Positions 34,930 to 47,455 are shown, counted from the stretch's first letter. The stretch is DNA of 64,000 bases from Gnetum montanum (GCA_015680685.1 MNCI01020990.1:313532-377531), one strand, 5' to 3'. Translations and numbers: made by a program. Notes: generated by a model not told the origin, from the sequence alone.

Positions 34930-35470
34930 TCCTGGTGCTACCATTCTAAATGAGAGAGCTTACCAAATGATACAAAATTAGTAGGCCAAATTGCAATGTT
35001 GAGTAGAGGAGTTACTTGAAAAAGACTTTGTGATGAAATCCATTTTACCTTGTGTAATTATTGTGATGATAGTGCCAAACAAGAAGACTGATAAATGGAG
35101 GATGTGCATTCATTCTAGAGTAGTAAATAGGATAAAAATGAGATACATGTTTTCTATTTCAAAGATGGATGATATCCTTAATATCATTACCAATGTGGGG
35201 ATTTTTAGCAAAATTGATTTGAAGAGTAGATGCCAAAAAATCAAAATCAAGCTTTGTGATGACTAGAAGATAACTTTTAAGACATTAGATGTATTAAATG
35301 ACTTCATTTGTAAATGTTGTATTGTTTTTTCTAACAATATTTTAATATATAGCTCTAATAAGGAAGGGCACTCAGATCACTTGATGATGGTTTGTGTTAA
35401 CTTGGAAAATGCATAGCTAGTGATCAATGTGAAAAAAAAAAGTCATTACTTCAAGAGAAAAATCACATAT
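34930..35470 (+). pseudogene. Reverse transcriptase of element E
   Basis: The frame 35030-35266 holds IVMIVPNKKTDKWRMCIHSR (P-x-x-L-V-P-K-K-D-G-x-W-R-M-C-x-D-x-R), DDILNIITNVGIFSKIDLKS (F-S-K-I-D-L-R-S) and the H-Q-I strand. Some residues later KITFKTLDV jumps to DFICKCCIVFSNNILIYS, so the M-P-F-G-L segment is deleted and the Y-x-D-D box reads S-N-N. The copy cannot be active. Confidence 0.85.
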
Positions 35471-35479
35471 TTGGGACCT

Positions 35480-36010
35480 CTAGTTTCTAAAAATTAAGTT
35501 TGGATGGAAGATACCAAGGTGAAGGCTATTAGAGATTGGCTGAATTCTAAGAATGTTGGAAAGATAAGATCATTTCTTGGTTTAACAAGTTTTTATAAAC
35601 CATTCATCAAAACTTTAGGAGTATTTCATGACCTTTGTTTGCTTTGTTGAATAAAAATAAAAATTTTAGATAAGATAATGAAACCTAAGGAAGTTTTTAC
35701 TTGTTGAAAGACAAGATTACCAATGAACCAATGCTTATAATTCTAGATTTTTATAACCTTTTTCAAGTGAAGGTGGATGCAAGTAAACTTGCCATTGGTG
35801 GTCTACTTTCACAAGAAGATAGGCCTACTACTTTATTTTTAGAAAAGTTGAATGAGTCAAGGCAACAATATAGCATATATGAGAGGAAGTTGTATACTAT
35901 ACTTTAAGCAATCAAGCATTAGAGGCATTACTTGTTGCCCAAGCAGTTCACCTTGATGATGGACCACCAAACACTTTAATCTCTAGACTTACAAAAAAAA
36001 ATTGAGTGCA
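35480..36010 (+). pseudogene. RNase H of element E
   Basis: TKVKAIRDWLNSKNVGKIRS, FLGLTSFYKPFIKTLG (connection domain) and the frame 35701-35907 with FQVKVDASKLAIGGLLSQ and ESRQQYSIYERKLYTIL match the gypsy RNase H (C-D-A-S-x-x-A-I-G-x-V-L-x-Q, Y-S-x-Y-D-K-E). The D of the D-A-S motif and the E of Y-E-R-K are kept. Stops follow. Confidence 0.85.
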
Positions 36011-36039
36011 AAGAACATTATGTGATTTGCATAGTTACA

Positions 36040-36608
36040 AGAATTTAATTTTATGTTAAAGATCAAAAGTAGAAAAGCCAATGTAGTGACTAATGCATTA
36101 TCCGAGGTGCATGTAATAAATTTAAGCATACCTTATGTAGAAGGTATGGCTGATTTTTTTATTTGTATGAGAATGATCATGATTTTGGGTAAGTTTAGAG
36201 GAGCCTCAAGAAACATTGATGAGAAGGATAAATTAATGGAGCAACTATCATATTCAAGATGAACTCTTATTTAAAAATAGAAAGGTATATATTCCTAATT
36301 ATGATTTTAGGAAAAATATTTTATTTGAAAAACATTGTAGACATGGCGGGTTACATGGGCATGGATAAAACATTATAACTTGTGGATAGGTACTATTTTT
36401 GGCCTGGTATGGCAAGTGAAGTCTCCAAATTTGTGAAGAAGGATTTGAGTTGTCAAATGTTCAAATAAGATAAAGGAGTGAATAGACATTATATGCCTTG
36501 GTCAATTCCCAAGGATCCATGGGAAAGAATGTCTATGGACTTTATGAGTGGTATTCCAAAAATCAAAAGTGGAAATGATGCAATTTTTGTAATTCATGAT
36601 AGGTTATC
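36040..36608 (+). pseudogene. Integrase of element E, N-terminal part
   Basis: The end of RNase H/linker (KSRKANVVTNALSEVHVINL) passes into a zinc-finger remnant, LVDRYYFWPGMASEVSKFVK and LSCQMFK, then IPKDPWERMSMDFMSGIPKI. The last contains the first catalytic Asp (M-D-F). It stops in HDRLS at TTATC (36604-36608), where insert X begins. The next codons (KMAHFIPCKKVSD) are at 40611. Confidence 0.85.
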
Positions 36609-37733
36609 TAATGAGCCAGCCAAAGTTTGGTGCTGAGTTACCTTTATTGTTATCTTTGTTGTATAGATGTTACCTCATCTGTGACTAACTTGTGAGTTGT
36701 ATTTGTGGAGGAACAGTTCAAAGTCAAAAAGATCATCAAGACAAATAAAAATTAGAGTCAAATCCAATCAAATTCCACACTTATGACTATCAATCATAAG
36801 TAAAATCAAAGTCCTCACCCTAACTTCTACTCTTAAGTTCAAGAGTAAAAATTAATGATTAAATCAAATTGAAATCACAAATACAAGCGTAGATTATGAG
36901 GATTACAAGGGAGACTCCATCTAATCTATGATTCTTCCTTACTGTTTCTACAATGTAACAATCTCAATAGCCTAACAATGGATTCCAATGGTCTATAATT
37001 GCCACAAGGGTCAACAAATTCTCACTTAACAATTCTTCAAGGGAAATTGATTTCAACTTGATGTGGGTTCTCTAGGATATTGACTCTAAATATTCCCCTT
37101 AGGTATTGAATCCTCTGGGTTCCCCTTGAGTGCCTTCTCATTAGGTGTGATGCTCTTTCTTTTACATTAGAGAAGCTTAAATTATAAATTGGAAAAATTA
37201 ACAAAATAGACATATCAATCTTCATCGAGGAAGTCAATAAGGATTCATAATATTATATCAAACTATATTGTGTTGGTGATGTCTTTTTATCATTGATTCT
37301 TTTCATGCTTGTAGTATGAATCAATATCTCATTTCCCTTGGTGTTGTAGTTTTCTTATCTGATGTTATCAATCTGTATCACAACTACTATCTCTATTGAT
37401 TATCAATATATATAGTAGCTTCGATATAGATCGATATCTACATTCCTATATGGTTTAGGTAGTTCTAGTCTAATGATATTGATTTAAATTGATATTAGCT
37501 ATGTAGATCAATATTGTTGTCTTTAGAACATATCTAAATTTGCAATGTCAATCCCTATCTTATCTATATCTATTTATTCTAGTGATATCCTACAATAAGA
37601 AAGACTTCAAAAGGAAATTAGTCCTTATCGATAGTTATCACAAAGCCTGATGATCTTTGATAAGATAAAACAGTAAATAATATAAAGCTAAGTCTTTAAT
37701 GAGTTAAAAATTGGAATAATTGGAGATTCATCA
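36609..37733 (+). repeat. Insert X, first LTR-like copy
   Basis: It runs from TAATGAGCC to GATTCATCA, 1125 bp. It is homologous along its length to 39505-40605. The TGATGA-like start and TCATCA end are those of the family-A LTRs, but the body is different. It is rich in ATCGATAT-type motifs at about 37380-37560. Confidence 0.75.
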
Positions 37734-39254
37734 CAATCCCCAACTAGCGTTTGGCCAATGCTTGGACAACTAAGGCAAAAAATATATAAATTTGCAAATG
37801 TATATTGATTGTTAACCTTCATAACACACAACTAATAAAGTGACAAAAATAATTGAAACTAATATTCAATATACATCAACATCGCATTCACTATTATATT
37901 CATATCAATAGAAATCAAACTATATTACATTATAATCAAATGATATATATGTAGGTCACTACCTTACAGTTACATTTTAGTTTTCTCCATAGTTTAATGA
38001 TATCAATTTTTATAGGAGAACCAATAAAGATAGATACAAATAGGATCAACTTTCATCATGGAATTGATAAAGATTGACATACATAGTGTTTCTATCTCGA
38101 TTGCACTAATAACATGTGAGACACTCAGGAAAATTTTAGTCTTATTGATCATTATCAATCTGGTTGACATGAATCGATATGTCTGAATAACATATTGAAC
38201 ATCATCAAGGTCACGTTATTCAAACATGAGATATTTAGTCAAATTTTTTCTTCCTTAATCCATATCAATTAAATCAATATGAATCAATATCTCAGTTGTT
38301 TCATATCTCGATTTAAATTGATATAACTAGTATTTAAGTTGAAACCCTAAGTTCTATTGTTCATTTTATTGAACCATATTACTAGAATCAATATGCCTCG
38401 ATTTGTCTTTTAATGAGACATCGATCCCTTGGTGTCTCTCAATATAACTAATGCCAAGGTCTTTAAGTTTCTATCTCTAACTTCTATAGACATTAATGCC
38501 TCAATATCCCTTAATAGAATAACTTATCCTATTATCCTACATTGAAAAATGTGATACTAATCGATCATAGAATGATAATTTTATTTACTTATTAATATAC
38601 AAAATTTTATTTCTTTTTCCACTCCTCATGATTATTTCTTATTATTTGGGTAGGAGTCCACATATAACTNNNNNNNNNNNNNNNNNNNNNNNNNNNNNNN
38701 NNNNNNNNNNNNNNNNNNNNNNNNNNNNNNNNNNNNNNNNNNNNNNNNNNNNNNNNNNNNNNNNNNNNNNNNNNNNNNNNNNNNNNNNCCCCCCTAATTA
38801 AACTAGGATATGTCCCATACCTATCTTAATTAGTAAAATATTTTGAGATTAGATCAAAGACTAGCTAGGAGAATAGACTAAAAGAAAAAATGCCATGGGT
38901 TTTATATATTCTTATCTATACATGAGACATAGGCAAGCTTTGATCTTCCAATTGTTAGTATCCATTATGCTTAACCAAAGTAGGGATCTCAACCACTAAC
39001 ACCTCCAGAAAGCATTTTAGAAAATAATTGAAGGATCAAAAGGTTTTAATTACTAGTAAACATGATAGGTGGCATCTTGGATAAAATAATGGAGGATAAT
39101 GAAAAATGGGGAAGTGCAATAAAAATGAAAAGCAAAAAAGCAACAGTCCTTTAGGTATGAAGTAGCACAAGCTAAGGGACTAAATAAGCGAAGTAATGTG
39201 AAAGATTAGAAGTAAGGGAATGCATTAAGATACTTACTTTAGATGAGTAAATCC
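37734..39254. other. Interior of insert X, no gene recognised, with assembly gap
   Basis: This AT-rich stretch has more ATCGAT/ATCAATAT motifs (37900-38560) and 119 N (38670-38788). I see no retrotransposon domain. It joins the end of the first X LTR to a duplicate of E integrase sequence starting near 39255. Confidence 0.5.
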
Positions 39255-39504
39255 TAGTATTTTTATCCAACTATGGCAACTGAAGTTTTCAAATTTTTGA
39301 ACGAGGGTTTTACTTGTCAAATGTTCAAACGAGGTAAAGGATTCAATCAACATTATATGCCTTTGTCAATTCCCAAGGGTCCATGTGAATGTATGTCTAT
39401 GGATTTTATGAGTGATATTCCAAAAATAAAATGGATTTTATGAGTGATATTCCAAAAATCAAAAGTGGAAATGATGTATTTTTTATTGTTGTTCACAGTT
39501 TATC
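39255..39504 (+). pseudogene. Duplicate fragment of E integrase
   Basis: It matches 36390-36608 (FLTCQMFK-type zinc-finger end, YMPLSIPKGP, MSMDFMSDIPKI), ending again at TTATC. A 28-bp internal repeat, ATGGATTTTATGAGTGATAT plus the next bases, occurs twice at about 39400-39455. Divergence from 36390-36608 is clear, so it is not a simple assembly overlap. Confidence 0.8.
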
Positions 39505-40605
39505 TGATGAGTGAGCCAAAGTTTGGTGTTGAGTTACCTTCATTGTAGAGATGTCACCTTGTCTATGACTAACCTGCAAAATGTATCTATGGAGGAATGG
39601 TTCAAAGTCAAAAATATCATTAATAAAAATAACAATTAGAGTCAAATCCAATCAAATTTCATACTTATGACTATCACTCATAAGTAAAATCAAATCCCTC
39701 ATCCTAACTTCTAATCTTGAGTTTAAGAGTAAAAATTAATGATTAAATCAAATTGAAATCATAAATACAAGCATAGATTATGAGGGTTACAAGCAAGACT
39801 CCATCTAATTTGTAATTATGCCTTACTATTTCCATAGTTTAGTAACCTTAATAGCTCAACAATGGACTTCAATGGTCTATAGTTGCCACAAGGTTCAATG
39901 AATCCACACGTAACAATTCTTCAAGGGAAATTGATTTCAACTTGATGTGGGTTATCTTAGGTATTGACTCCAAATATTTCCCTTAGGTATTGAATCCCTT
40001 GGATGCCCTTCTTTGGGTGTGATGCTCTCCCTTTTATACTAGAGAAGTTTACACTGTAAATAGGAAAAATTAACAAAATAGACATATCGATCTCCAATGA
40101 GGGAATCAATAATGATTGATACTATTATATCAAACTATATCATGTTGGTGATATCCTTCAACCATCAATACCTATCACACCTATAATATGGATCAATATC
40201 TCCATTCCTTCGATGGTGTAGTTTGCTCATCTAATGTTATCGATCTATATCGCAACTGCTATCTCTATCAATTATCGATATGTATAGTAGCTTCAGTATA
40301 GATTGATATCTACATTCCTAGGTGGTCTAGGTAGTTCTAGTCTAATGATATTGGTTTAAATCAATATTAGCTATGTAGATCGCTATGGTTGTATTTAGAA
40401 CATATCAAAATCCATGATGTTGATCTATATCTTATCGATATCTAGTGATTCCGGCAGTATCCTATGATAAGAAAGAATTAATAAAGAAATTAGTATTTAT
40501 TGATAGTTATCACAAAAATCAATGATATTTGATAAGGTAAAATACTAAATAATAAAAATTTAAGCCTTTAAGAAGTTAAAAATTGAAACAATCAGGGGTT
40601 CATCA
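39505..40605 (+). repeat. Insert X, second LTR-like copy
   Basis: It starts TGATGAGTGAGCC and ends GGGTTCATCA, 1101 bp. TTATC flanks it perfectly on both sides (39500-39504 and 40606-40610). Integrase of E resumes directly after, so this copy looks like a clean LTR insertion in the integrase gene. Confidence 0.85.
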
Positions 40606-41316
40606 TTATCAAAGATGGCACATTTCATTCCATGCAAGAAGGTGAGTGATGCTTCTCATGTTGCAAATTTGTTTTTGTAGAATGTTGTGAAGTTGCATCA
40701 TATTCCTTTGAATATTCTTAGTGACATAGACTCCAAATGCAAAATTCACTTTTGAAGATCCCTTTTGGAATATTTTAGGGACAATGTTGAAATTTTCTAA
40801 TGCATATCATCCATAATCTTATGGCCAAATGAAGGTTGTAAATAAATCCTTGCTAAACATATTAAGATGTTTGTATGATGAATAGCCAAATAGGTTGAAA
40901 AAATTGTTGTTCAATGCTGATTTTTCATACAATAATTCTGTTCATGTTGCTATTGAAAAAAGCCCATTTGAGGTGATCTATGGGTTTTCTCCACAGATAG
41001 TAGACACTTTGAAGAGCTTTGATGATGAAGCTCAACTTACTACTAATTTTGTGCAAGAGATGAGGGATCTCCATGCATAAGTAAAATCAAATATTCAAAA
41101 GAAGGATGAAGAAATATTTCTCAAGAGGAATGAAGGTAAATGGAAGCCTACTTTGGTTATTCATGACTTAGTCTAGATGCACTTTAAGAAGAAGCAATTG
41201 AGAGATATTAACTTCTCCAAGTTGAAAGCCAAGAAGATGGGGCCTCTTAAAACCAAGGCTAAGATTAATGATAATGCTTTTAAGATTGATTTACCAAATC
41301 ATGTTGATACATCCTT
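40606..41316 (+). pseudogene. Integrase of element E, C-terminal part
   Basis: The frame continues KMAHFIPCKKVSDASHVANL, then ILSDIDSK (the second catalytic Asp, S-D-x-D), LEYFRDNVEIF, worn A-Y-H-P-Q and E-V-V-N motifs, then the open frame 40895-41080 with FSYNNSVHVAIEKSPFEVIY. The last open part (from 41177) reads KLKAKKMGPLKTKAKINDNA, FKIDLPNHVDTS, the L-x-x-r-x-x-G-P-f-x-i-x-x-k-i-x-x-N-A-y-x-i-d-L-P region. It is cut at 41316 by the C1 LTR. Confidence 0.85.
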
Positions 41317-41878
41317 TGTACAACATCCCCATTCCCAAATGGTGCTACTGGATAACGAAGATGATGTCTCTTCATAACAAGTGTTATCATTATCGTAAAA
41401 AGACCCAAAAGGTTTTGTTGTAATTGACAACTGAAAAGATGCATTGTAATAAAGGACATATCTCTTGAGGTAACCTTTGGGGATTTATACCTAGGCTTAG
41501 AGGTCATTCCAGGCATGAAGTGGTGGAGCTAGTAAAGGTGAGTCATGGGACCTAGGTGAAGTAAGACATGAAGTGCACTGGCCATCCCTTCTAGCTGGTT
41601 GTAGGCCTAACTATGGTGGCAATGTTGGATTACCTCTAAGGGATAGATGCCAAAGGAAAAAATCCCCAAGAAACACTCTTAGAGCATGATTCAAATACAC
41701 CATTCCATATCAATAAAGGATTCTTTCCTCTTTTCTTCTGCATTACCCTTGTTATTTCCTTTATGCATAATCTCGAATGTTACATATATTTAATGTTTGG
41801 TATATTGTCTTCTTACACATAATGTCTAATATAACACATATTTGATGTTTCCATGACATCCAAGAATGGGATGTCACA
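41317..41878 (+). repeat. 5' LTR of C1
   Basis: It starts TGTACAACATCCCCATTCCC inside E integrase and ends GGGATGTCACA, 562 bp. It aligns with the C2 LTR (27619-28190) in the other orientation. The last codons of the open frame at 41177-41377 are LTR, not integrase. Confidence 0.85.
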
Positions 41879-41880
41879 AT

Positions 41881-41892
41881 TGGTATCAGAGC
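41881..41892 (+). promoter_or_regulatory. Primer-binding site of C1 (initiator tRNA-Met)
   Basis: TGGTATCAGAGC, a perfect complement to the 3' end of plant initiator tRNA-Met, lies two bases after the LTR end. Confidence 0.95.
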
Positions 41893-42905
41893 AAACCATG
41901 ACCAAAAGGTCATTCAAAATTACAACCATAAAGCCACGACATAGGAAAAGTCATTGATCATCATTGGATGCACCATATGTCTAAGATGTAAGCCAAAAGA
42001 TACCTTTCCATTAATTTTATGAATGATAGATCAGACATCTACAAAAGATGTAGATTCCACCAACCAATAAAATTATTTCATGGATATCATTGATAGTTGA
42101 AGATCTCATTACACCTCATCAAGATTCATCAATTGCAAGAGATGTTGCTAAGACACCAGTCCAAGTAAATCTTATCCATCTTAATACAATAAATATTAAT
42201 TTACTAATATCATTGTTAAATTTCTCCCAAAATGTTAGTAACCATGACCTAAATTGATCATGTTTTTTTAAAATGCATTATCCTAAGCACTTAACCATGG
42301 TAACTTGGCATTATTCATCTCACCTAAAATCTATGCATTAGCAAGTTCAAGGGATTTAATCTAAGATAATCTCATTCAAACTTAACCAATAAGAGTTATC
42401 ACCATGAGACATATAGGCAAACCAATACTCAATGAATGAAGTTGTCATAATCTTCTTCTTAATATTTTCCTAAGGTATAATCATGATTCAAGAAAACAAG
42501 CCTATATCATACTTGTTAATTACTAGGATCAAAGTATTATCTTCATGTCCAGAGATTGGCATATCATTTAAAAGCAACTTAGAGTCATTTATAAGTTATC
42601 ATCTCATTCATACATCAACCTAGTAATGTTGTTTTGGTAGAATAATGTAGTTGAACCTTTCAAAATCTTGAAAATCCAACTTCATTTTTGAACCCTAAGA
42701 CCATGTGCAATGCATAGTATTCATCAAAGCAATTCCAACAGTACAAATTTTGTCTCAATCAGGCTTACAGTTTAAGAGATATCGCTAATTTCATTTTCTC
42801 ATTGTGCATGCATTAAAATAATATTAATTTATTATTTAAAAAAATAAAATAAAATAAAATAAAAGGGAGAGTAGGAGGCTATGGGTTCAAACCTGGCTCC
42901 CCCTC
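41893..42905 (+). other. Leader of C1, no gene seen
   Basis: Non-coding, with an (AAAAT)n run at about 42837-42864 and then GGGAGAGTAGGAGGCTATGG. The last five bases CCCTC (42901-42905) are the left target duplication of A1. Confidence 0.6.
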
Positions 42906-43783
42906 TGATGAAGTGTCAAAGTGTCGCATTGACAGGACCCCATAAACATGGCCTCATCAACGAGTCACATCAACGTAGTGTTTGTTGTGTTTATGAGGTC
43001 CCATTGATGCAGTTCTACAATAAAGTCTATAAATATGCACTCACCAGCCGTGTTTATGGGAGGTCTTATCATAGTTGTAGATGAGCTTTTACAATTTTGT
43101 TATTTGAGAGTTAGAATATTTTTTTTGAGTGCCCACAGCAAGAGTAAAAAAGTGTACAAATCTTTATTCGAGCATTGATGTACCTAAGCATACTAGTGTG
43201 AACAGAAATAAAGATGAGTCTTTTAATCAAACCTTGTAGCACTTGGAATAGATTCATGATTTATTTATGCATTCACTGTTTCCATTAATTATAAAATTAG
43301 TTAAGCTAAATTAGAATTTCTTTGATTAATTAATTAAGCTGAATAGATTAAACACATAAGTACGACCACTTTCAGCATATCATACAACACTTGGTAATTC
43401 CAGTAGCACTTAATGCTTAGTAGCCCAAAAGTGTTATATGCATTCAAGATGTGTATGAAAAGTGATACCAGATGCTTATGTTAGGATAGCTAGTTATTAA
43501 TTAGAAATTAGATTAGTTAAATTGGTTCATAAGTTAAGTTTCAACTTGTTGTTAATCATAAATGAATAAAATATAAAATAATAAAAATCATGTGCCTCAA
43601 TTACACTTAACCATACAACTAAAGCTCCACAAGTGTAGCTGGGAAGATAATGATCATCATGATTAGGTTTCATGTTCTAAAACTAGTGTACATAAGAACT
43701 TAAAGTCTACAAAATTCAACTAGATTACGCATGAACACTTGCAATTCGTCTGGTTGGGCATAGGGTATACTCGTTGCTCATCA
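42906..43783 (+). repeat. 5' LTR of A1
   Basis: It is 878 bp, from TGATGAAGTG to GTTGCTCATCA. U3 carries CCCCATAAAC and CATCAACG repeats. CTATAAATATGC (about 43029-43040) is the TATA box. AATAAAGATGAG follows. It resembles the 3' LTR at roughly 85-90 percent by eye (not computed). Confidence 0.9.
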
Positions 43784-43784
43784 T

Positions 43785-43803
43785 TAGCACCATTGTCAAG
43801 GAT
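43785..43803 (+). promoter_or_regulatory. Primer-binding site of A1 (tRNA-Asp type, decayed)
   Basis: TAGCACCATTGTCAAGGAT lies one base after the LTR. It fits TGGCGCCGTTGTCGGGGAT with only G-to-A changes, the pattern left by deamination of methylated C on the other strand. Confidence 0.7.
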
Positions 43804-44091
43804 CTTTAGTTTGTTACGTGTGCCATCTAGGACTTAGTGAAATATTAGTTAACATCATTGGAAAAAATCATAAAGTCATGTCATACTTCAAAATAACTAC
43901 AAAAACTAAAAGAAAGCACATTGCATTTTTTGTCTTCTAGTACGAGATGTCTTATTTTCATAGGAGTGATTCTCTATCCAAGTTTAATAGAGTAAATCAG
44001 TAGGTAGCCTAGCAATACCAAATGAGATATGCTAATCCTGATAAGTATGTATCCAATTTCACCTTTGTCCTACACCAAGATGAATTGCTGT

Positions 44092-46570
44092 AGTGGCGAG
44101 ACATGGAGGGCAACATTGTGTTGTTGCCCAATCAATCCATTCCTACAATGCTCCAAAAAACTCTTATGTGTTCAAGCATCTATGGGCTTCATGCTAAATA
44201 TGTTATGTAGGAAAGTGACACCAAGGATTATCATCCTACCGATGCACAATGCCTGAGGGATCAACAGCTAGAGCAGCATTATGAATCTATGAAGGGGAAG
44301 TGATCCAATGATTCTCCATTACTGATGTATCAAAAAGATGGTGGAGAATCCTTCTTTGGGGGTTTTTCATTCAAAGAGACTCCTCTCTTTGACTTTGATG
44401 AAGGAGGTCAACCAAAAATTACAATCCATGATCCATAATCTTGGTTCTGGAAAGAACAGATCCCATGAAAAAGGAGGATCCAAGGAGGAGAATCATGATA
44501 GGAATGTAGGCAAGTAGCATGATCATGGCCACAACCACTAAAGAGGGGGTGGCAAGCACTGTGATGGTGCTAGTCCTCCTTCATCTTCACCTTCATTGTC
44601 ATATTCTTCCTCTTATGGCTCTAAACACAACAACAAGGGATGTGATCATGATGGAGGTGACTAACATGACCAAGATGATTGTAGGGACTATTGAGCAAGT
44701 CAAGATTTGAGGTGTGGGCATTCATGAGAGCCCCATCATGACAAACAAATGAGTAGAAGAGGACATCATAGGCACTAGAATCATGGCTACAATGAGCCTT
44801 TACTCACCACCCAAAGCATGATAAACATCACAGAGGTACTGAGAATTCCTATAAGGCATGTAAAGCATAGTCGGATCAAGAGGCTAAACATGAAAAATAT
44901 CCCCAAATTCTAAAGGGGGATATAACTTAGATCCATAGAACCATCTTTAGGCTTTTCACGATGTCTATGCCTTGTAAAATTTAGAAAACGATTGGTAAAA
45001 GCTTTAGTTATTTCCTAGGACACTCATTAAAGAAGTAGAAAGCTAGTACTAACCCTTAGAGCCTAAATCAATCTATAGATGAAGTACGATGCTTGAACTA
45101 TTCAACGACAAGTATCAAACATACTCCAAAGTGTCTAACTTGGAAAGGTAGATCTAGGATTGGAAGTTAGGAAAACATGAGTCCTTGGATGCCATCATGG
45201 ATATGTATTGTTCCTTATTGCACCAATGTCCTAGCCATGGTTATTCTTAGTAAGAGCAATGTCACCATATCATAGATGGGATCTAATTAGAAATGAGGAG
45301 AACTCTTGGAGTCTATGCCTAAGGGCGATTGTCAAAGTTAAGAGTCCATCAGATCTAAAGGCTAATCGAGTAGGTATCAAAAGAAGAAGGAGAGTTGAGG
45401 AAACGTGAAAGTGTAGAAAAATACAACTAAGATCCTTCCATTCACAAGAGGGAGGTTCAATTTTGTGATAGTAAGGAGGAATCATCATTTGATGAGGTGG
45501 TAACTGAAAAACCTTTCTAATTCAAAAATTTACCTTTGAAATTTTGGCTAAGGTAGATTAGTTATGGGACTCCATGGATAGTAGATTTCAAGTTGTCCTA
45601 AAAATTGTTGAAGAGTCCAAAGAACAAAGTAGTCATCGTGACCACAAGAGATGAAAGGAAGCTAAATGAGCCAATCAACAAGGTAACGACAAGATTTCTA
45701 TAGTAGAGGAAGTTGCAGTAACTAAATCTAATGATGATGGTGGGTGTGACATCTACCAATAATAACATCCTAAGGGATATTACCCCATCATGTCACACTA
45801 ACAAGAGTCTGGGATGTATGATCTAAATCAATGACTAGCAAAAAGACAAACACGAAGAAGATTTCCTTATCCTCAAGGTAATCCCAAGTAATTCCATTAG
45901 TAACAACAATATTATCTAAGTGGAACTCCACTGCAACCGTACAAGTAGTATCAATAGTGGCACCAACCACAATTGTGGGGGATGCCACCACCAAGGCAGT
46001 AGTACCCTTATAGACAACTAGATCCATATGGATATTACATTTAGCAATCCCTGTCTTCATGTTTCTCTTCTAGTCACGTTTCTCCTTTCCAATATTACTT
46101 CTACCCTCCTGAATACTATAGAACTCATTCTCCATATTCTAGAAGGGATACCACATTCTATCCTTATCCTTCTTCTATTCCTGCACTTGTTCCTCCACCC
46201 TCAATGCAACTACCACCTACTCCATCCATGTAGGGTGAACTTCCTGCCCAACTACACCAATGCAACACTACTAGGACATCAATCTAGAACTAGTTCATCA
46301 ACCAAGTGGTTCAAAATCTCATGCTCATATGAGGTCATTCTTCTAATCCAACAGCCCTACAAAGCCCTCATAGACTCATGTGGCTAGTCACCCTACTCTT
46401 ACCTCATCCTTTGCAAACCATTCCATCAAGAACCCTTCAAACCAAATGCCACCCAAAATCCATACTATTATGCTCACTCATGCTATATCTGATTGGATCC
46501 AAGCTAGCAACCTTCCCAAGAAATTAGCTGATCCTTGGGGGTCCTTTTATTTATTTGAAGATTGTTGGGA
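44092..46570 (+). pseudogene. gag of A1
   Basis: It begins near MEGNIVLLPNQSIPTML and DYHPTDAQCLRDQQ, matching A2 (MQGNIVLPPDRVVPNML, DYHPTATQHLRDSR). A His/Ser-rich linker (about 44520-44700) and RIPIRHVKHSRIKRLNMKNI follow, then a gag core with many stops, ELFNDKY- and HRWDLIRNE-like segments, and a proline-rich C-terminal part near 46100-46250. No CCHC knuckle is visible in A1 or A2. It is broken by more than a dozen stops. Confidence 0.8.
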
Positions 46571-46960
46571 ATGAACCATGTAAATCTCTTCTTAATTTAG
46601 GTTTTAGTGTAAAATCTATTTTTCATGAGATGTATACTAGCTAGAACCTACCACCTCTCAAACAGAGCAATATCTAATTGGAATTAGTAGACCAGTTCAT
46701 TACTGTTTCATTAGAACTGGTCGAAGACATTATAACCATTATCTATGAATGGTCTTATCTTGCTAATTTCCTATTAATCAACATTGAAAACTACAATGGG
46801 GACTTCTCAATCATTATGGGAATGGCATGGCTAAGCATTGTTGATGTAAGAATGGGCATTAGACATCTTTCCCTATAGATATCTAAGGAAAATGCATTTG
46901 GAAAGATTGAGAAGAAACAAGTTCCATGCATCATGTACAGTGATATAAGGTGTAATTATG
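46560..46960 (+). pseudogene. Protease of A1
   Basis: At about 46570-46610 the active site reads LLNLGFSVKSIF where A2 has LLDSGSGVNLIS, so the catalytic Asp is lost. The open frame 46678-46878 reads LELVEDIITIIYEWSYLANF and DFSIIMGMAWLSIVDVRMGI, the later protease box. Confidence 0.85.
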
Positions 46961-47112
46961 TGTAGAAACTCTAGTCTGTGAAACAAGCATCTATTTCTAC
47001 ATGCAGGCAGTGTGCACATGAAGTAGATATTCAAAGGTGTCTATACACAACAACCACAAAATAAGAGGACACCCAATGGCTGACTGCTAATTTTGATAAC
47101 AGCACAATATGC

Positions 47113-47455
47113 ATGGAACCTACTGAGAGCCTAGCATGTGCTTATGTTGTAGGCATGGATGAACTAGAGCAAGTTCATCACCAAATATCTGATAATGAAA
47201 ATGTAGATACCAATTGGGAAGAGTTGGAGATCCCTAAGAATTTCAAGCAAGAGCCCCTAGAGTTGAAAACTCTACCTACCAGCCTAGAATATGCATTCTT
47301 AAAAAATGGCAAGCTGGTCATACTTAATCCCAAACTTGCTCCCGAGTAGAAAGCAACATTGTTAAAAGTGGTTAACAGATGGCCAATAGCCTTTGCTTGG
47401 TCATATCCTGAACTCACTGGAGTTTATCTATGAATATGCCCACACCACATTTATA
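47113..47455 (+). pseudogene. Start of reverse transcriptase region of A1, cut by A2
   Basis: The frame reads ELKTLPTSLEYAFLKNGKLV, the L-K-x-L-P-x-x-L-x-Y-A-F-L linker that opens plant Ty3/gypsy RT, then FAWSYPELTGV and CPHHIYTN. It stops at CTAAT (47456-47460), the left duplication of A2, and continues at 53932. Confidence 0.9.

Larger units (their letters stand above)
31939..41316 (+). mobile_element. Element E: chromovirus-like Ty3/gypsy element
   Basis: Plus-strand gag, protease, RT, RNase H and integrase follow an LTR at 31939-32848. Integrase is split by insert X (36609-40605), and its C-terminal end is cut off at 41316 by C1. The rest of E must lie beyond the window. Motifs match the Reina-type branch best (MAPKK gag start, IPKDPWERMSMDF in integrase). 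Confidence 0.8.

Noticed and set aside
41177-41377. Integrase frame taken as ending naturally at 41377
   Set aside because: The last 20 or so codons belong to the C1 LTR, which starts at 41317.
42878-42900. tRNA or SINE B-box-like GGGTTCAAACCTGG
   Set aside because: There is no A box at the right distance and no cloverleaf, and the same region aligns to the interior of C2.
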